NCBI GenBank assembly: GCA_029204225.1
Contig: CM055107.1
Span: forward strand, 48,732,550-48,796,549
From: Diphasiastrum complanatum
Taxonomy: Eukaryota; Streptophyta; Lycopodiopsida; Lycopodiales; Lycopodiaceae
DNA length: 64,000 nucleotides
Direction of reading: 5' to 3'
Part shown: piece by piece, positions 34,910 to 44,339 of the stretch
Position numbering within the stretch: the stretch's first letter is position 1
How the letters are laid out: each line of letters opens with the position of its first letter
Notes under the pieces: model-generated
Told to the model about the DNA's origin: nothing
Seen by the model: only the letters and a program-made list of their open reading frames with translations
Database searches by the model: none
Made by a program: the position numbers and the translations under genes

Positions 34910-37060
34910 CTTCTATCAATACTTCCCAGTCTCCGCGCTATACTATCCATCGTGATGTCCCATCTGCAATGGACATCATGATTCTTCCTAGCACAAGCAT
35001 GGTCACTCAGTGGATGGGGGGCCCTTGCAGAGCCTCTGCTTACTGCAATAGGTATTCATGAGAGAGCCTTTTTGGGACGCATCAATATGCATTTCATCAC
35101 TCTTGCCTTCAGTACATGGAAGGAAGAGAAATCCAAGTTTTATATCACCTTCCAAGGAGCCACACACAAGGTGCACGTCACTGAGGCCGCACTTGCAGCT
35201 ATATGAATCTCATCTGGTATGAAAGCCTCACCCAATCACAAGCATGCCAAATAGGCCATCAGCCATACATTGACCTCACTAACAATCTGCACTGGACTAA
35301 TGATGGCTACCTTCTGGAAGCCATCACCGAGCCTTCCATCCACGTCGTTGCCCAGTTGTTAAATCATTTCCTGATGGTTGGCAACCTCAGGAAAGACCGC
35401 ATCACATCTCAAATCCTTCACAGGATAGTGGAGTCCCACACAAAGTTGGCCAAAGCCCCTCTTGAACCATATAACTGGTTCAAGACTGTTTCTGGTGAGC
35501 TCAAGCGAGCTATTAAGGCCAATACAAAGCAACAGTTCGTCGCTGGCTCTCTATTGTCCCTCTTAGCCACTTCTCACTTAGAAAACAGAATCCATGGCTT
35601 CCACCTGGATTCTGTGCTTTCGGTTTACAAAGAAGCACCGGCCGAGTCATCTCATCAGGCCTCAAGTTCTCATAGTCGTCATCATCCACGCATCGAGATC
35701 GTAGATCCTGACTTGCCTTCCACGTCACGATGTTGCACTAGGCATACTTTGTCAGCTGCGCTTCCACACCCTGCTGCTGTTCACACTAAACTTCTCATTT
35801 CCCTCGCCTCTGATGCTTCACTCGCCTCTTCTCCCATACAAGGACAGTCTGTGACCATTGGGCCTACCATTCCCATCACAGCTACCCAGGACGGCTTAAC
35901 CTTGCACATCGAAGCAACCTCACCCAACACCCAGTTCTTCATGGATATGTTCGATGATTCTAACCCCCTTGGGGGAATCGAAGTCTTTGAAATGCCCCAG
36001 AGCTCAACGCCCTTTGAACCCCAATCCCCTGGAAAAGGATTTGGGCATATCCATGAATCTACTATTGGTGTCGAAGATGCCATTTAGCAACCACCCACAC
36101 AGGGTAGCCCAGCTACACTTCGGGTCGACAGAGATGTAAAGTCACCAAAGCAGTTCGATGCCATGGTGCCTGAAGGGTTTGAAGAAGAGGATACTTTTGA
36201 AGAAGAAGAGACCTTGGCACCTATTCCACGCCTACCAGGGAAAGTACCATCAGGGTCTCCTACTGCTGCCACCTCCACGACCGTCGATTCTGGTGATGCT
36301 CTAGGGTTAGTTTCCAGCCTTGGGCAAGTGATCCAGTCTATGCTGGATAAGAAGAAAGAAATGGAGCAAAGGATCTCTGATCCTTGAACCCGAAACACTC
36401 TGATCAGCCAAAAAATTGTCCAGCTGGATCGAGAGGTGAAGATAGCCGAGCAACATGAAGAAAAGACTGAAAGCGAAAAGACATTGGCCCAGCAACAAGC
36501 TGATCGCTTGGAAACCTACATCAGCTCCCTGCAAAATGCCCTGACAACTACATAGGATCAGGTAGATAAGGCAGTGCATGCCAAGTAACAGGTGCAGCTG
36601 CTGAAGGGGCAATTATAGATGGCCGAACAAGATCGCATACGGCTTCAAGGTGAATTGGATGTGACCACCCTTGAGCGTGATGCATATCTGCAAACACAAA
36701 TACTCGATCATCTGGTCACACCGACGGAGATTGCCTATTTGTTCAAGAAAGTGGAAACATACAAAGAGGCCCTTCAAGGATTCCAAGGCTGCTTTGATAG
36801 GTTCAAAGGAGCAGCTTCAACCGAGTTGGCAAAGGCAAAAGAGACCATCAACGCCTATGAACGCCCAATTGGCCAATCATCCATCAGCCTTACAGCTGGA
36901 ACATTTCAGTGGACTTCCACCGGGCCTTACAAGCATATCAGAGAGAGTATGTCCACTCTCCGGATCCAACGGTGCGACAATCGACAATGTTTGCAAAAGG
37001 TCTAACTCTGTTGGCGTCAGTGGCAACCAAATGGGACGATTGCCTTCCTACCCTGGCATT
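34910..37060 (+). pseudogene. Extra ORF region of the gypsy element, long, coiled-coil tail
   Basis: A sense-strand coding-like region of about 2.1 kb lies between integrase and the 3' LTR. It starts at a possible Met at 34910. A frameshift lies near 35025 and another near 35200. The largest intact piece is 35203-36087 (294 aa), containing a globular part (LLEAITEPSIHVVAQLLNHF; ENRIHGFHLDSV) followed by a Ser/Pro-rich part. After a stop at 36085 an acidic piece (36163-36387) follows, then a heptad-rich coiled-coil segment to about 36900 broken by several stops. Extra ORFs at this place are known from Tat-lineage gypsy elements, but I cannot assign a function. Alternatively it is a captured host gene. 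Confidence 0.6.
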
Positions 37061-37353
37061 CGATCCAAATAAGCCGATGGCCTCAGAGTAAATTAAAGAT
37101 CAGTTGCCAATTTTTTGACTGTATTTCCGTGCGACTATGATGGGAGGCTCTTGGGAATCCCGCTTCACCTCATGGACAACTTCCAAGTGGATTACCGGAG
37201 CCCACCGTTGTTTCCTGCCGCATACTTTGGATTTCAATACTGCACGCCTTGACTTTATGGAGAAGGTGCAGTATCATTTAATTAAGATTCGGCGTGAAGC
37301 CAATAAAAGTCCCCAATAATTGCATATTGCAGGTGTCGTGGGACCGCCACCAG

Positions 37354-37369
37354 TTTTGGTGGGGGATAC
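37354..37369 (+). other. Polypurine tract
   Basis: GGTGGGGGATAC immediately precedes the LTR start TGTTGGAGGG, as expected for plus-strand priming of an LTR element lying to the left. Confidence 0.7.
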
Positions 37370-38113
37370 TGTTGGAGGGTTTGCGAATCCCAAGGCAACC
37401 CTAACCCTAGTTAATAAGTGAGAGGGATTTGGCACCCTACATGTGTAAGTCCAACCCAATGATCACATAGTTATTTGATTAATTAGAAAGTCAATAAAAG
37501 GACTTTAGGCCTTTTTGTGGGACTTTTAATGTCGCAGGGCCTAAATGTCAAGTTAGTGAATAAAGTTGGGTTTCCCTCCAATTTTGATGGTTCCCACACT
37601 TTTTTAAATTTGAATAAAAAGAGAGGCAAGACTGGACCAATAGGATTCAAAGGCCAGGGTCCTCCTCTCTACTATAAAAAGGAACCAACTCGAGTTGCTT
37701 CTCATGTTTATTTCCTCATTTCAATAAAGCAGATTGGTTCTCTTTAGAAATGAATTGATGAATGTCCTTGCTCTTCCTCTCTTTTCATCCATTCCTCATG
37801 CTTTCTTTGGTATTTGCTAATTGTTGGATTTGATCATTATTGGGATTGCTATTTCTTATGGCTTTTGTGAGAGAGAAAGGGAGAGAGAGAAGAGTAAGTT
37901 TCTATCATTGTTGTGGATTTAGGGTTAATGGATGTAGTGTCAATGCTTAGTGTTAATGGATGTTAGTGTTAGATCCTCCATTCATGTTGAAATCTGAACT
38001 ATACTATCGCTCTCATGGGAACGAACCTACGCGTGACAACTAACTCCGTCTCTTTGATGCTAGATTTGACTAGATCTTGGATTCAGGTTAAGCAAGGAAA
38101 TAAACCCACTACA
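37370..38113 (+). repeat. 3' LTR of the gypsy-type element, about 744 bp
   Basis: Starts TGTTGGAGGG after the polypurine tract and ends at AAACCCACTACA. The TATA box TATAAAA is at 37673-37679, in a region rich in CTCT. Its U3 half recurs inverted at 22262-22561. The 5' side of the element shows only the last 20 or so bases of this LTR, so assignment to the pol at 31-34 kb is inference. Confidence 0.7.
37673..37679 (+). promoter_or_regulatory. TATA box of LTR
   Basis: TATAAAA preceded by CTCTCTAC. The inverted U3 fragment at 22262 ends right beside the equivalent box, which supports this as the U3 functional edge. Confidence 0.5.
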
Positions 38114-38159
38114 ACCATTATGGCATGGCATTTGATATATAATACCGCAACGTTCTTGT

Positions 38160-38665
38160 TTAATTTTGATTGTGATGTATGTTGATGATTTGAATATTAA
38201 AGCATATAATCAAAGATTTGCTAAATGTAGTGAAAACAGATCTATGTAATTAGTTTGATATCACATACTTGACCTTATTTACTACTGCTTGCAAGTTGAT
38301 ATATGGTGAAAGGAGCAAGGTATTGGAATTACATAGACTACGTGTGTCAGTAAATTGCTCAGTCTGTTCCATATGGAGGCATGCAAGCAAATGAATACAC
38401 CTATCGAGGTTCATGTTAAATTGCCTATGTTGGATTTGTACATCCCTTGTGGATATCACTTTGTACATCAATTATTTGGCGATTTGATCTGCACAACAAT
38501 AACAAGACTACACATTAGCTTTTCTTTCGGTTGGTGAGTCAACTCACGATGTATTCTTCTCAAGATTATTGAAAGACAACAAAGTAAAATTTGAGGTATG
38601 TCAAGAATACATCTCAATGGTTCATTGTATGTTATTGAAAATAAGTAGCCCAAGTTGAACCACTA
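38160..38665 (+). pseudogene. Ty1/copia RT C-terminus and RNase H remnant
   Basis: VMYVDDL (about 38176) followed in shifting frames by copia-like DITYLTLF..., MEACKQMNTPIEVHVKLP (about 38373-38426) and decayed RNase H-like sequence. No frame is open for long. The part from about 38320 onward is duplicated inverted at 42493-43445. Confidence 0.7.
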
Positions 38666-39295
38666 TTATTGACTAGGGAAGCAACATGACTATCAAAGGT
38701 ATACGTTCCATGTAGGAAATGAGAATCTCATATTTTCTGATAGTAAGCATAACATAGTGGTGAACAAGGTCCTCATCAATACAACTCGGCGAAGCAATAT
38801 GGTTGAGAAAAATCCTAGGAGAGAATAAGATTTAGCAAGAAAAAGATAGAGAAAGAGACCACAATCTATAATCAAGTTCCAACTAGGACTCGATTTGCTA
38901 GACGCCTAGTGTATCATCTATAAACTTAGCACATTGAATTTTTGTATCACCTTCTTTATGAGAAGACATTGACTGCCAACTTTTGTATTATAAACGTCTA
39001 GTTTTCGAGGTTTTCATAGTTACCAAAGCCATGTTGTTGCAACACGTGTCATCTAAATACTAACCCATGTACAAGTTGTCCCAAAAATATGTACATATCT
39101 TTTTAGGTTTGAATATAACACTTCCAATTCTGGTTTCTCTCAAGCTCTGAATGATTTATATGGGCGCCACTCTTAAGAGATTGTAGTTTATCATAGGCCT
39201 ATTTACATATTATGAAAATGAGTGCCATCATAATTTTTCAAGGATGCAATTTGGATTGCTGATGTATGGGATGATATTATGATCACTTTCAGAAA
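38320..39295 (+). repeat. Left arm of a ~0.96-kb inverted repeat (family D, copy 2)
   Basis: Reverse-complement counterpart of 42493-43445, by eye roughly 85-90% identical. Shared stretches include CCATATGGAGGCATGCAAGC, AACAATAACAAGACTACACA, CTCGATTTGCTAGAC, CATTGAATTTTTGTATC and GATGCAATTTGGATTGCTG. It contains the end of a copia remnant and probably its LTR. Confidence 0.85.
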
Positions 39296-39339
39296 GCAAC
39301 ACCAATTCACTCCTAAGGAAAATAAATTTAGAAACTACA

Positions 39340-39590
39340 CATAAAAACCACTAGCACCAAATACTTTGACGAATCAGATGTGGTAGCTTCAAAGTAAATG
39401 TCTATATGATAGAGATATAATAGCTCGTGAGGATGGCAAGCTTGAGTTGCCAAATACCATCATAAATCCTTTGCTCTAAGTAGTATAAGGAAGGGTGGGT
39501 GGTTGATGAATCACACTAACTATGAGTAAATAATTATATTGAGAATAATTGAGAGATGATAGTTCTTGGATAGGTTAGTGGGTGGCTTTA
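39340..39590 (+). repeat. Family D, right part
   Basis: Matches 12385-12585 in the same orientation (AGCACCAAATACTTTGA, GTAGCTTCAAAGTAAATGTC, GAGAATAATTGAGAGATGAT). It is absent from the inverted arm at 42493. Confidence 0.75.
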
Positions 39591-39829
39591 CTATTTAACA
39601 AGAGCAATATAGAGGCAACTAGTGTGAATCTCAAGGCAATTAGGATGTTCTTTCAGTAAATTTTGCAGATGTCACTACCTAATTGTAGATTTATTCAGAT
39701 ACATTCCTATAATCACCTCTAAAGAATTTTTATCACAATTATGTCGGTTTATGTAGAAATCTGCCATTAAGCGGTCTCTAATGAAAGAGTATAAATGTGC
39801 ATATTCCAACAACATGCAATCATTACTCG

Positions 39830-40002
39830 AATTATTGGAGAGAAAGGAGTGAGAATTAATTGGGATTAATATTTTGAGGTATATATGGCTTCAAAATATA
39901 TTTTAACTTCACTACATTCATGTGGTTTGACTTTAACTCTCATCACATTTCTGAAATAACTGACTCATCTTTCATTGGTTCGATGCAGGTATTGCAGTCC
40001 CA
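39830..40002 (+). repeat. Dispersed repeat family B, copy 2
   Basis: Diverged copy of 9428-9610. It ends with GATGCAGGTATTGCAG, which looks like an intron acceptor context but has no coding partner here. Confidence 0.6.
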
Positions 40003-40021
40003 ACACAAGAAAAATAAGACA

Positions 40022-40290
40022 TGTTCCTATATAGGAAAAAAAAGAAGTTTCCCTCAATTAAAATGAACTAATATAGGAAATTTGCATACTAGGAAAAGTG
40101 GTTCTTTTCCTAGAAAGAAAATCTAGGAAAAATGCATACATTTTACCTATATAGGGAAATCATCTAGGAAAAATTCCCTAGATGATTATCCATATATAGG
40201 AAAAAAGTTTGTGCACTTTTCCTAGTATGGAAATTCGCTAGTTCATTTCAATCAAGGGAAATCTATAGGAAAACTTTTAGGAATAAATCC
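40022..40290. mobile_element. Foldback hairpin element, MITE-like
   Basis: The left half (AGTTTCCCTCAATT, AATGAACTA, CATACTAGGAAAAGTG) is the complement of the right half (CACTTTTCCTAGTATGG, TAGTTCATTT, AATCAAGGGAAATCT). The inner part also folds, with TCTAGGAAAAAT and ATTCCCTAGATGA pairing. The whole is about 265 bp with no coding frame. Terminal duplications are not clear. A precursor of hairpin RNA is an alternative. Confidence 0.7.
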
Positions 40291-40308
40291 CTATATAAAT
40301 TTCTCAAT

Positions 40309-40311
<3 letters not shown>

Positions 40312-40349
<38 letters not shown>
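40312..40349. repeat. (CT)n microsatellite
   Basis: A pure CT run of about 38 bp beside the foldback element. Confidence 0.95.
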
Positions 40350-40352
<3 letters not shown>

Positions 40353-41785
40353 GTTTCCTACAAGGGGCTTCATGATGTTTGATTCATTTTTTTGGGTATA
40401 AACTATTGCCAATACGGAACTCTTGTGCACATAAAAATTGATGATTACGAACATCAACATTAACCTTTTGGAGCTGCCAGAAAAAAACCGATCATCATTA
40501 AGACTCCTAGAGTCCGAGCCATGGTTAAAGCTCTGTTGGCAGTAACAAGGCCGGAAGGCATGACCATCCATTGCACCAAATACATAGAGCACGATCCAGT
40601 TACTTCAAACTATGTTATGAAATTCCGTCAGACAGGTGATAATTCTCAAAAAATCTGGAACAGTAAGCCATTCTGGCGCCTGCGAGATACATTGATATGT
40701 AGATGCCTCTCTTGAGAATGGAAAACAAAACCGGAGGCTACCGTTTCTACCAAATAGATAGTATATACATATAAGGTTTGACATGTCATTTAGTGTGCGT
40801 AGATACATAGTGTCGATCCAGTCAATGATACAGGAATCAGGATGCACGGAGGGACAATATCCTTATTCAACACTCGCTTGAGATTATTTGAGATGTATGT
40901 TGTGAAACAGTCGAGGAGGCATCAGATCTAAGAATAATATAGACATCGGTGGGTTTGCAAGAAATGTCAAGGTCGACTGACAGGAGCAGGCTCCTCGGCT
41001 GGATTCTTATTAGCACTTGGTAACTCATAATCCAAAAGCTCAGCTACAAGTTTTCTCTGACGGTCGCACAGGCTCTGGTCTTCTACATATCCGCACCAGA
41101 TCTCATTTTGCTTTATCATCGTCATAAATGATTGAGTTCATGTTCTATTTCAACATCAAGTTTGTTCGTCTTAGTTAGCTTTTGAGAATACAAGAAAATA
41201 AGAAAAGCTCAAACGATCTAGACTAGATATGTGAAGATACAGTGGACAGAGTGCCGAAAGAAGCAGATACAGTGGACCAGATATGTGAAGATATAGTGGA
41301 TAGAGTGCCGAAAGAAGCAAGAGTGTTACCTCCACGTGAGATATAGCTAGCTGCAGTTTGATGTTGGTGGATTGCGTGCCAAGCGTCTGCGCCGCCGCAG
41401 AATTTCTCTTGGAAAAAAAACACACCTAGGCAATGCAAATTTCCAACTTAAACTATTGAAAAGCTCGCAAGCAAACCAGAACCGAGGTGAGAATACCCAA
41501 AAGGTAGCTGCTAATTGTGCAGCAGTTGAAAGTTTCAACTGCATGCAAAGGTAAGTCCATGAATTTCCCAAATGATTTACTCCAATCTATCTAGAATTGT
41601 ATATATATATATATGTATATATATATATGTATGTATATGTAAGAAAGTCGCACGTCACCGCAGGGTGTATAACCATTCATACGTTCTTTCTTCAGAGACT
41701 CCAAACCATGTGGCAAAGTATTCACTGTATATAATCCAAGACGTTGATGGGAGAGATGAAGTTTTTACACCTCTAAAAAGAACTC
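40350..41785. other. No recognised gene; small tandem duplication
   Basis: The open frames at 40308-40592, 40521-40715 and 40605-40847 overlap on opposite strands and match no family I know. At 41224-41330 a unit of about 55 bp (ATATGTGAAGATA..., GAGTGCCGAAAGAAGCA) occurs twice. A TATATATG-rich run lies at 41598-41640. Confidence 0.45.
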
Positions 41786-41787
41786 AC

Positions 41788-42320
41788 CAAAGTTCACATT
41801 GGCTGCATCAGAGGGATAGAACGGATCCCGAACAAGTACTCAGAACGATCTGGACAGAGGTTAGAGAAGGCAGGCATAGAAACCCTCCGCTAAATTTCCC
41901 CAGTATGCAGCAGCCGACCAAAACAAAAATCTTTCTGTGACAAATTCTACAAACAAAGCAATGAACCTTATCCTCAATCTATCAAGCACATCAGCCAGAA
42001 ATCGTACAAACACGTAGTCCAAAAAATGTGTTGATTTTTTTGCTAGATGAAGCGGTTCGGACATAACCACAACATATTTACTCTACAAAAACATAGGCAA
42101 GTAAGAAGCATAAATGTTCGAAGAACTTTACAAGTTAAAGGTGAACTGATCGAATACCATAACAATTCAGATTGTTGAATTGCTCCACAAAGGCACCGTA
42201 GGTGTCGCCAAACACAAATTGGAGGAGCCATGCAGTTGTGCATTCATAAACGTGAACAGATGCCTTGCGCCGTTTTTGAATTTGACAACCAAATCGTTGA
42301 TGAATTGGATGCATGGACCT
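41788..42320 (-). pseudogene. GDSL-type esterase/lipase fragment
   Basis: Reading leftwards: a helix-like FINDLVVKFKNGARHL (about 42315-42265), FVFGDTYGAFVEQFNN (about 42217-42170), an intron-like gap, a decayed G-rich/C-L-P segment (about 41910-41862), CPDRSEYLF (about 41860-41834) and DPFYPSDAANV (about 41826-41794). This is the C-terminal half of plant GDSL lipases, whose block V is D-x-x-H-P. Here the catalytic His is Tyr (DPFYP), and one base is missing between LF and DP, shifting frame. The N-terminal GDS block is not found. Plant members are mostly secreted esterases. It lies between the arms of the inverted repeat, close to the right arm. Confidence 0.65.
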
Positions 42321-42492
42321 GGTGAAGAAGACCGCAGTAGCCCGCAACATATGATAATTTACCCTCTCCTACAGCTTTCCTCACCGGAAGAAGAGAAAAG
42401 CATTTCATAAGCAAACAATCACTAGCATGGACCTGCCTATCATAAATAAGCACCACCAGCCTAAGAAGAACTTGTCCTTAGGGTATTTTCTC

Positions 42493-43445
42493 AAAGTGAC
42501 CATAATATCAGCAATCCAAATTGCATCCTTGAGAAATAATGATGGCACTCATTTTCATAATAGGCCTATGACAAACTACAATCTCTTAAGAGTGGCACAC
42601 ATATAGATTATTCAGAGCTTGGGAGTAACCAAAATGAAGAAGTGGAAGTGGTATATTCAAACCTAAAAAAATATACATATTTTTGGGACAATTTGTTGCA
42701 ACAACATGGCCTTGGTAACTATGAAAACCTCCAAAACTAGACATTTATAATACAAAAGTTTGCAGTCAATGTCTTCTCATAAAGAAGGCGATACAAAAAT
42801 TCAATGTGCTAAGTTTATAGATGATACACCTAGGTGTCTAGCAAATCGAGTCCTATTTTGAACCTGATTATAAATTGTGGTCTCTTTCTCTATCTTGTTC
42901 TTGCTACATCTTATTCTCTCCTAAGATTTTTCCCAACGATAATGCTTCATTGAGTTGTGTTGATAAGCACCTTGTTCTCAACTTCTAAAATGGGCTACAC
43001 AACCATGTTATGCTTATTATTAGAAAATATGAGATTCTCATTTCCTACATGGAACGTATAACCACTAGTTAACCTTTGACCGTCATGTTGCTTCCTAGTC
43101 AACAAAATTGTTTTTACTTGGGCTACTTATTTCCACTAACATACAATGAACCGTTGAGATTTACTCTTGACATATCTCAAAATCCACTTTGTTGTCTCTC
43201 AATAATCTTCAGAAGAAGACATCATGAGTTGACTCACCAACCGAAAAAAAGCTAATGTGTAGTCTTGTTATTGTTCTGTAGATCAAATTGCCTACTATTT
43301 GATGTACATAGTGATATCCACAAGGGACGTACAATCAAACACAGGCAATTTATCACGAACCTCGATAGGTATATTCGTTTGCTTGCATGCCTCCATATGG
43401 AACATATTGAGCAATTTATTGACATGCATAGTCTATGTAAGTAAT
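42493..43445 (-). repeat. Right arm of the ~0.96-kb inverted repeat (family D, copy 3)
   Basis: Inverted counterpart of 38320-39295. It also retains GGTTAACTAGTGGTTATACG (on the minus strand), present at 12185 but partly lost at 38697, so it was not simply copied from the left arm as it stands now. Confidence 0.85.
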
Positions 43446-43847
43446 GGATGCTAGCGGTATCGCCTTGGATGAAATGTATCTTCATAAGAAAGTAAAAAAC
43501 AATAATACACACATTAGTTAGATCATGAGTCTTAAATCATCTAAAAAAAAAATCGTGGATTTGATTTTGCTTTGATCGTACCTCACACAATAACATATCG
43601 CGGCAATTCCGACGTGGGGTTCCGACGGAATTTCAGAAATCTTATAATCCATCGCATTTTGACACGTTGAATTCCGACATCCAAGCAAAAGTTTTGAAAA
43701 TGGACCTCCGGTGATCGGCAGCCATAGCCAAGCCAAGCCTTAAAAGTTTAGACCACCACCACATATTAGACATCAACGTTGACTTTCTTCTATATTCAAG
43801 ATAGTTTTAGGAAATTTGAGACTCTTGCAAAATTTTGAGACTAATAA
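43446..43847. other. No gene; fragment of repeat family C
   Basis: 43728-43800 on the minus strand matches the family C end (GTCTAAACTTTTAAGGCTTGG, AAGAAAGTCAACG). At 43590-43690 the words AATTCCGAC, GGTTCCGACGGAATTTC and GAATTCCGACATCC recur, like those near 29200. Confidence 0.5.
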
Positions 43848-43995
43848 TCTCTCTCTCTCTCTCTATCACACACACACACACACATACACACACACACACA
43901 CACTAATGCACACACACATGCACACATTCGTACACTCACAAACTTAGCTCTTCTTTATCTCACACATGCACACAACCACACACGAACTTAACAAG

Positions 43996-44081
<86 letters not shown>

Positions 44082-44095
44082 GCACACACACATAT
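43848..44095. repeat. Compound microsatellite (CT)n(CA)n, twice
   Basis: CT at 43848-43865 then CA at 43867-43920, and CT at about 43998-44062 then CA at 44063-44090, separated by CA-rich sequence. Confidence 0.95.
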
Positions 44096-44339
44096 GATCT
44101 TAGCACTCTCTCTTTCTCAATATTATTCTAGTTTTTAAAGATATTGGATTGATATTGACATTAAGTAAATATGAAACATGTTGTTTAACAAAAATATAAG
44201 CTATATTATCTTATGAATGTAAAGGTTATTTAGTATTTTTAAAATCAATATCTTGTGTATAATTTGAGCACAATATAATGCACATTTTTTGGTTGATGAA
44301 GCTTCATTCAAAGGTGGTGCTAAAAAACACCTTTAAAAA
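44096..44339. other. Short non-coding AT-rich stretch
   Basis: No feature recognised. Confidence 0.4.

Noticed and set aside
40521-40715. 64-aa plus-strand frame and an opposing minus-strand frame with a signal-peptide-like start
   Set aside because: No family recognised, no splice partners, and overlapping frames on both strands of similar length.
42180-42410. 76-aa plus-strand frame
   Set aside because: Shadow of the minus-strand GDSL fragment, which carries family motifs.
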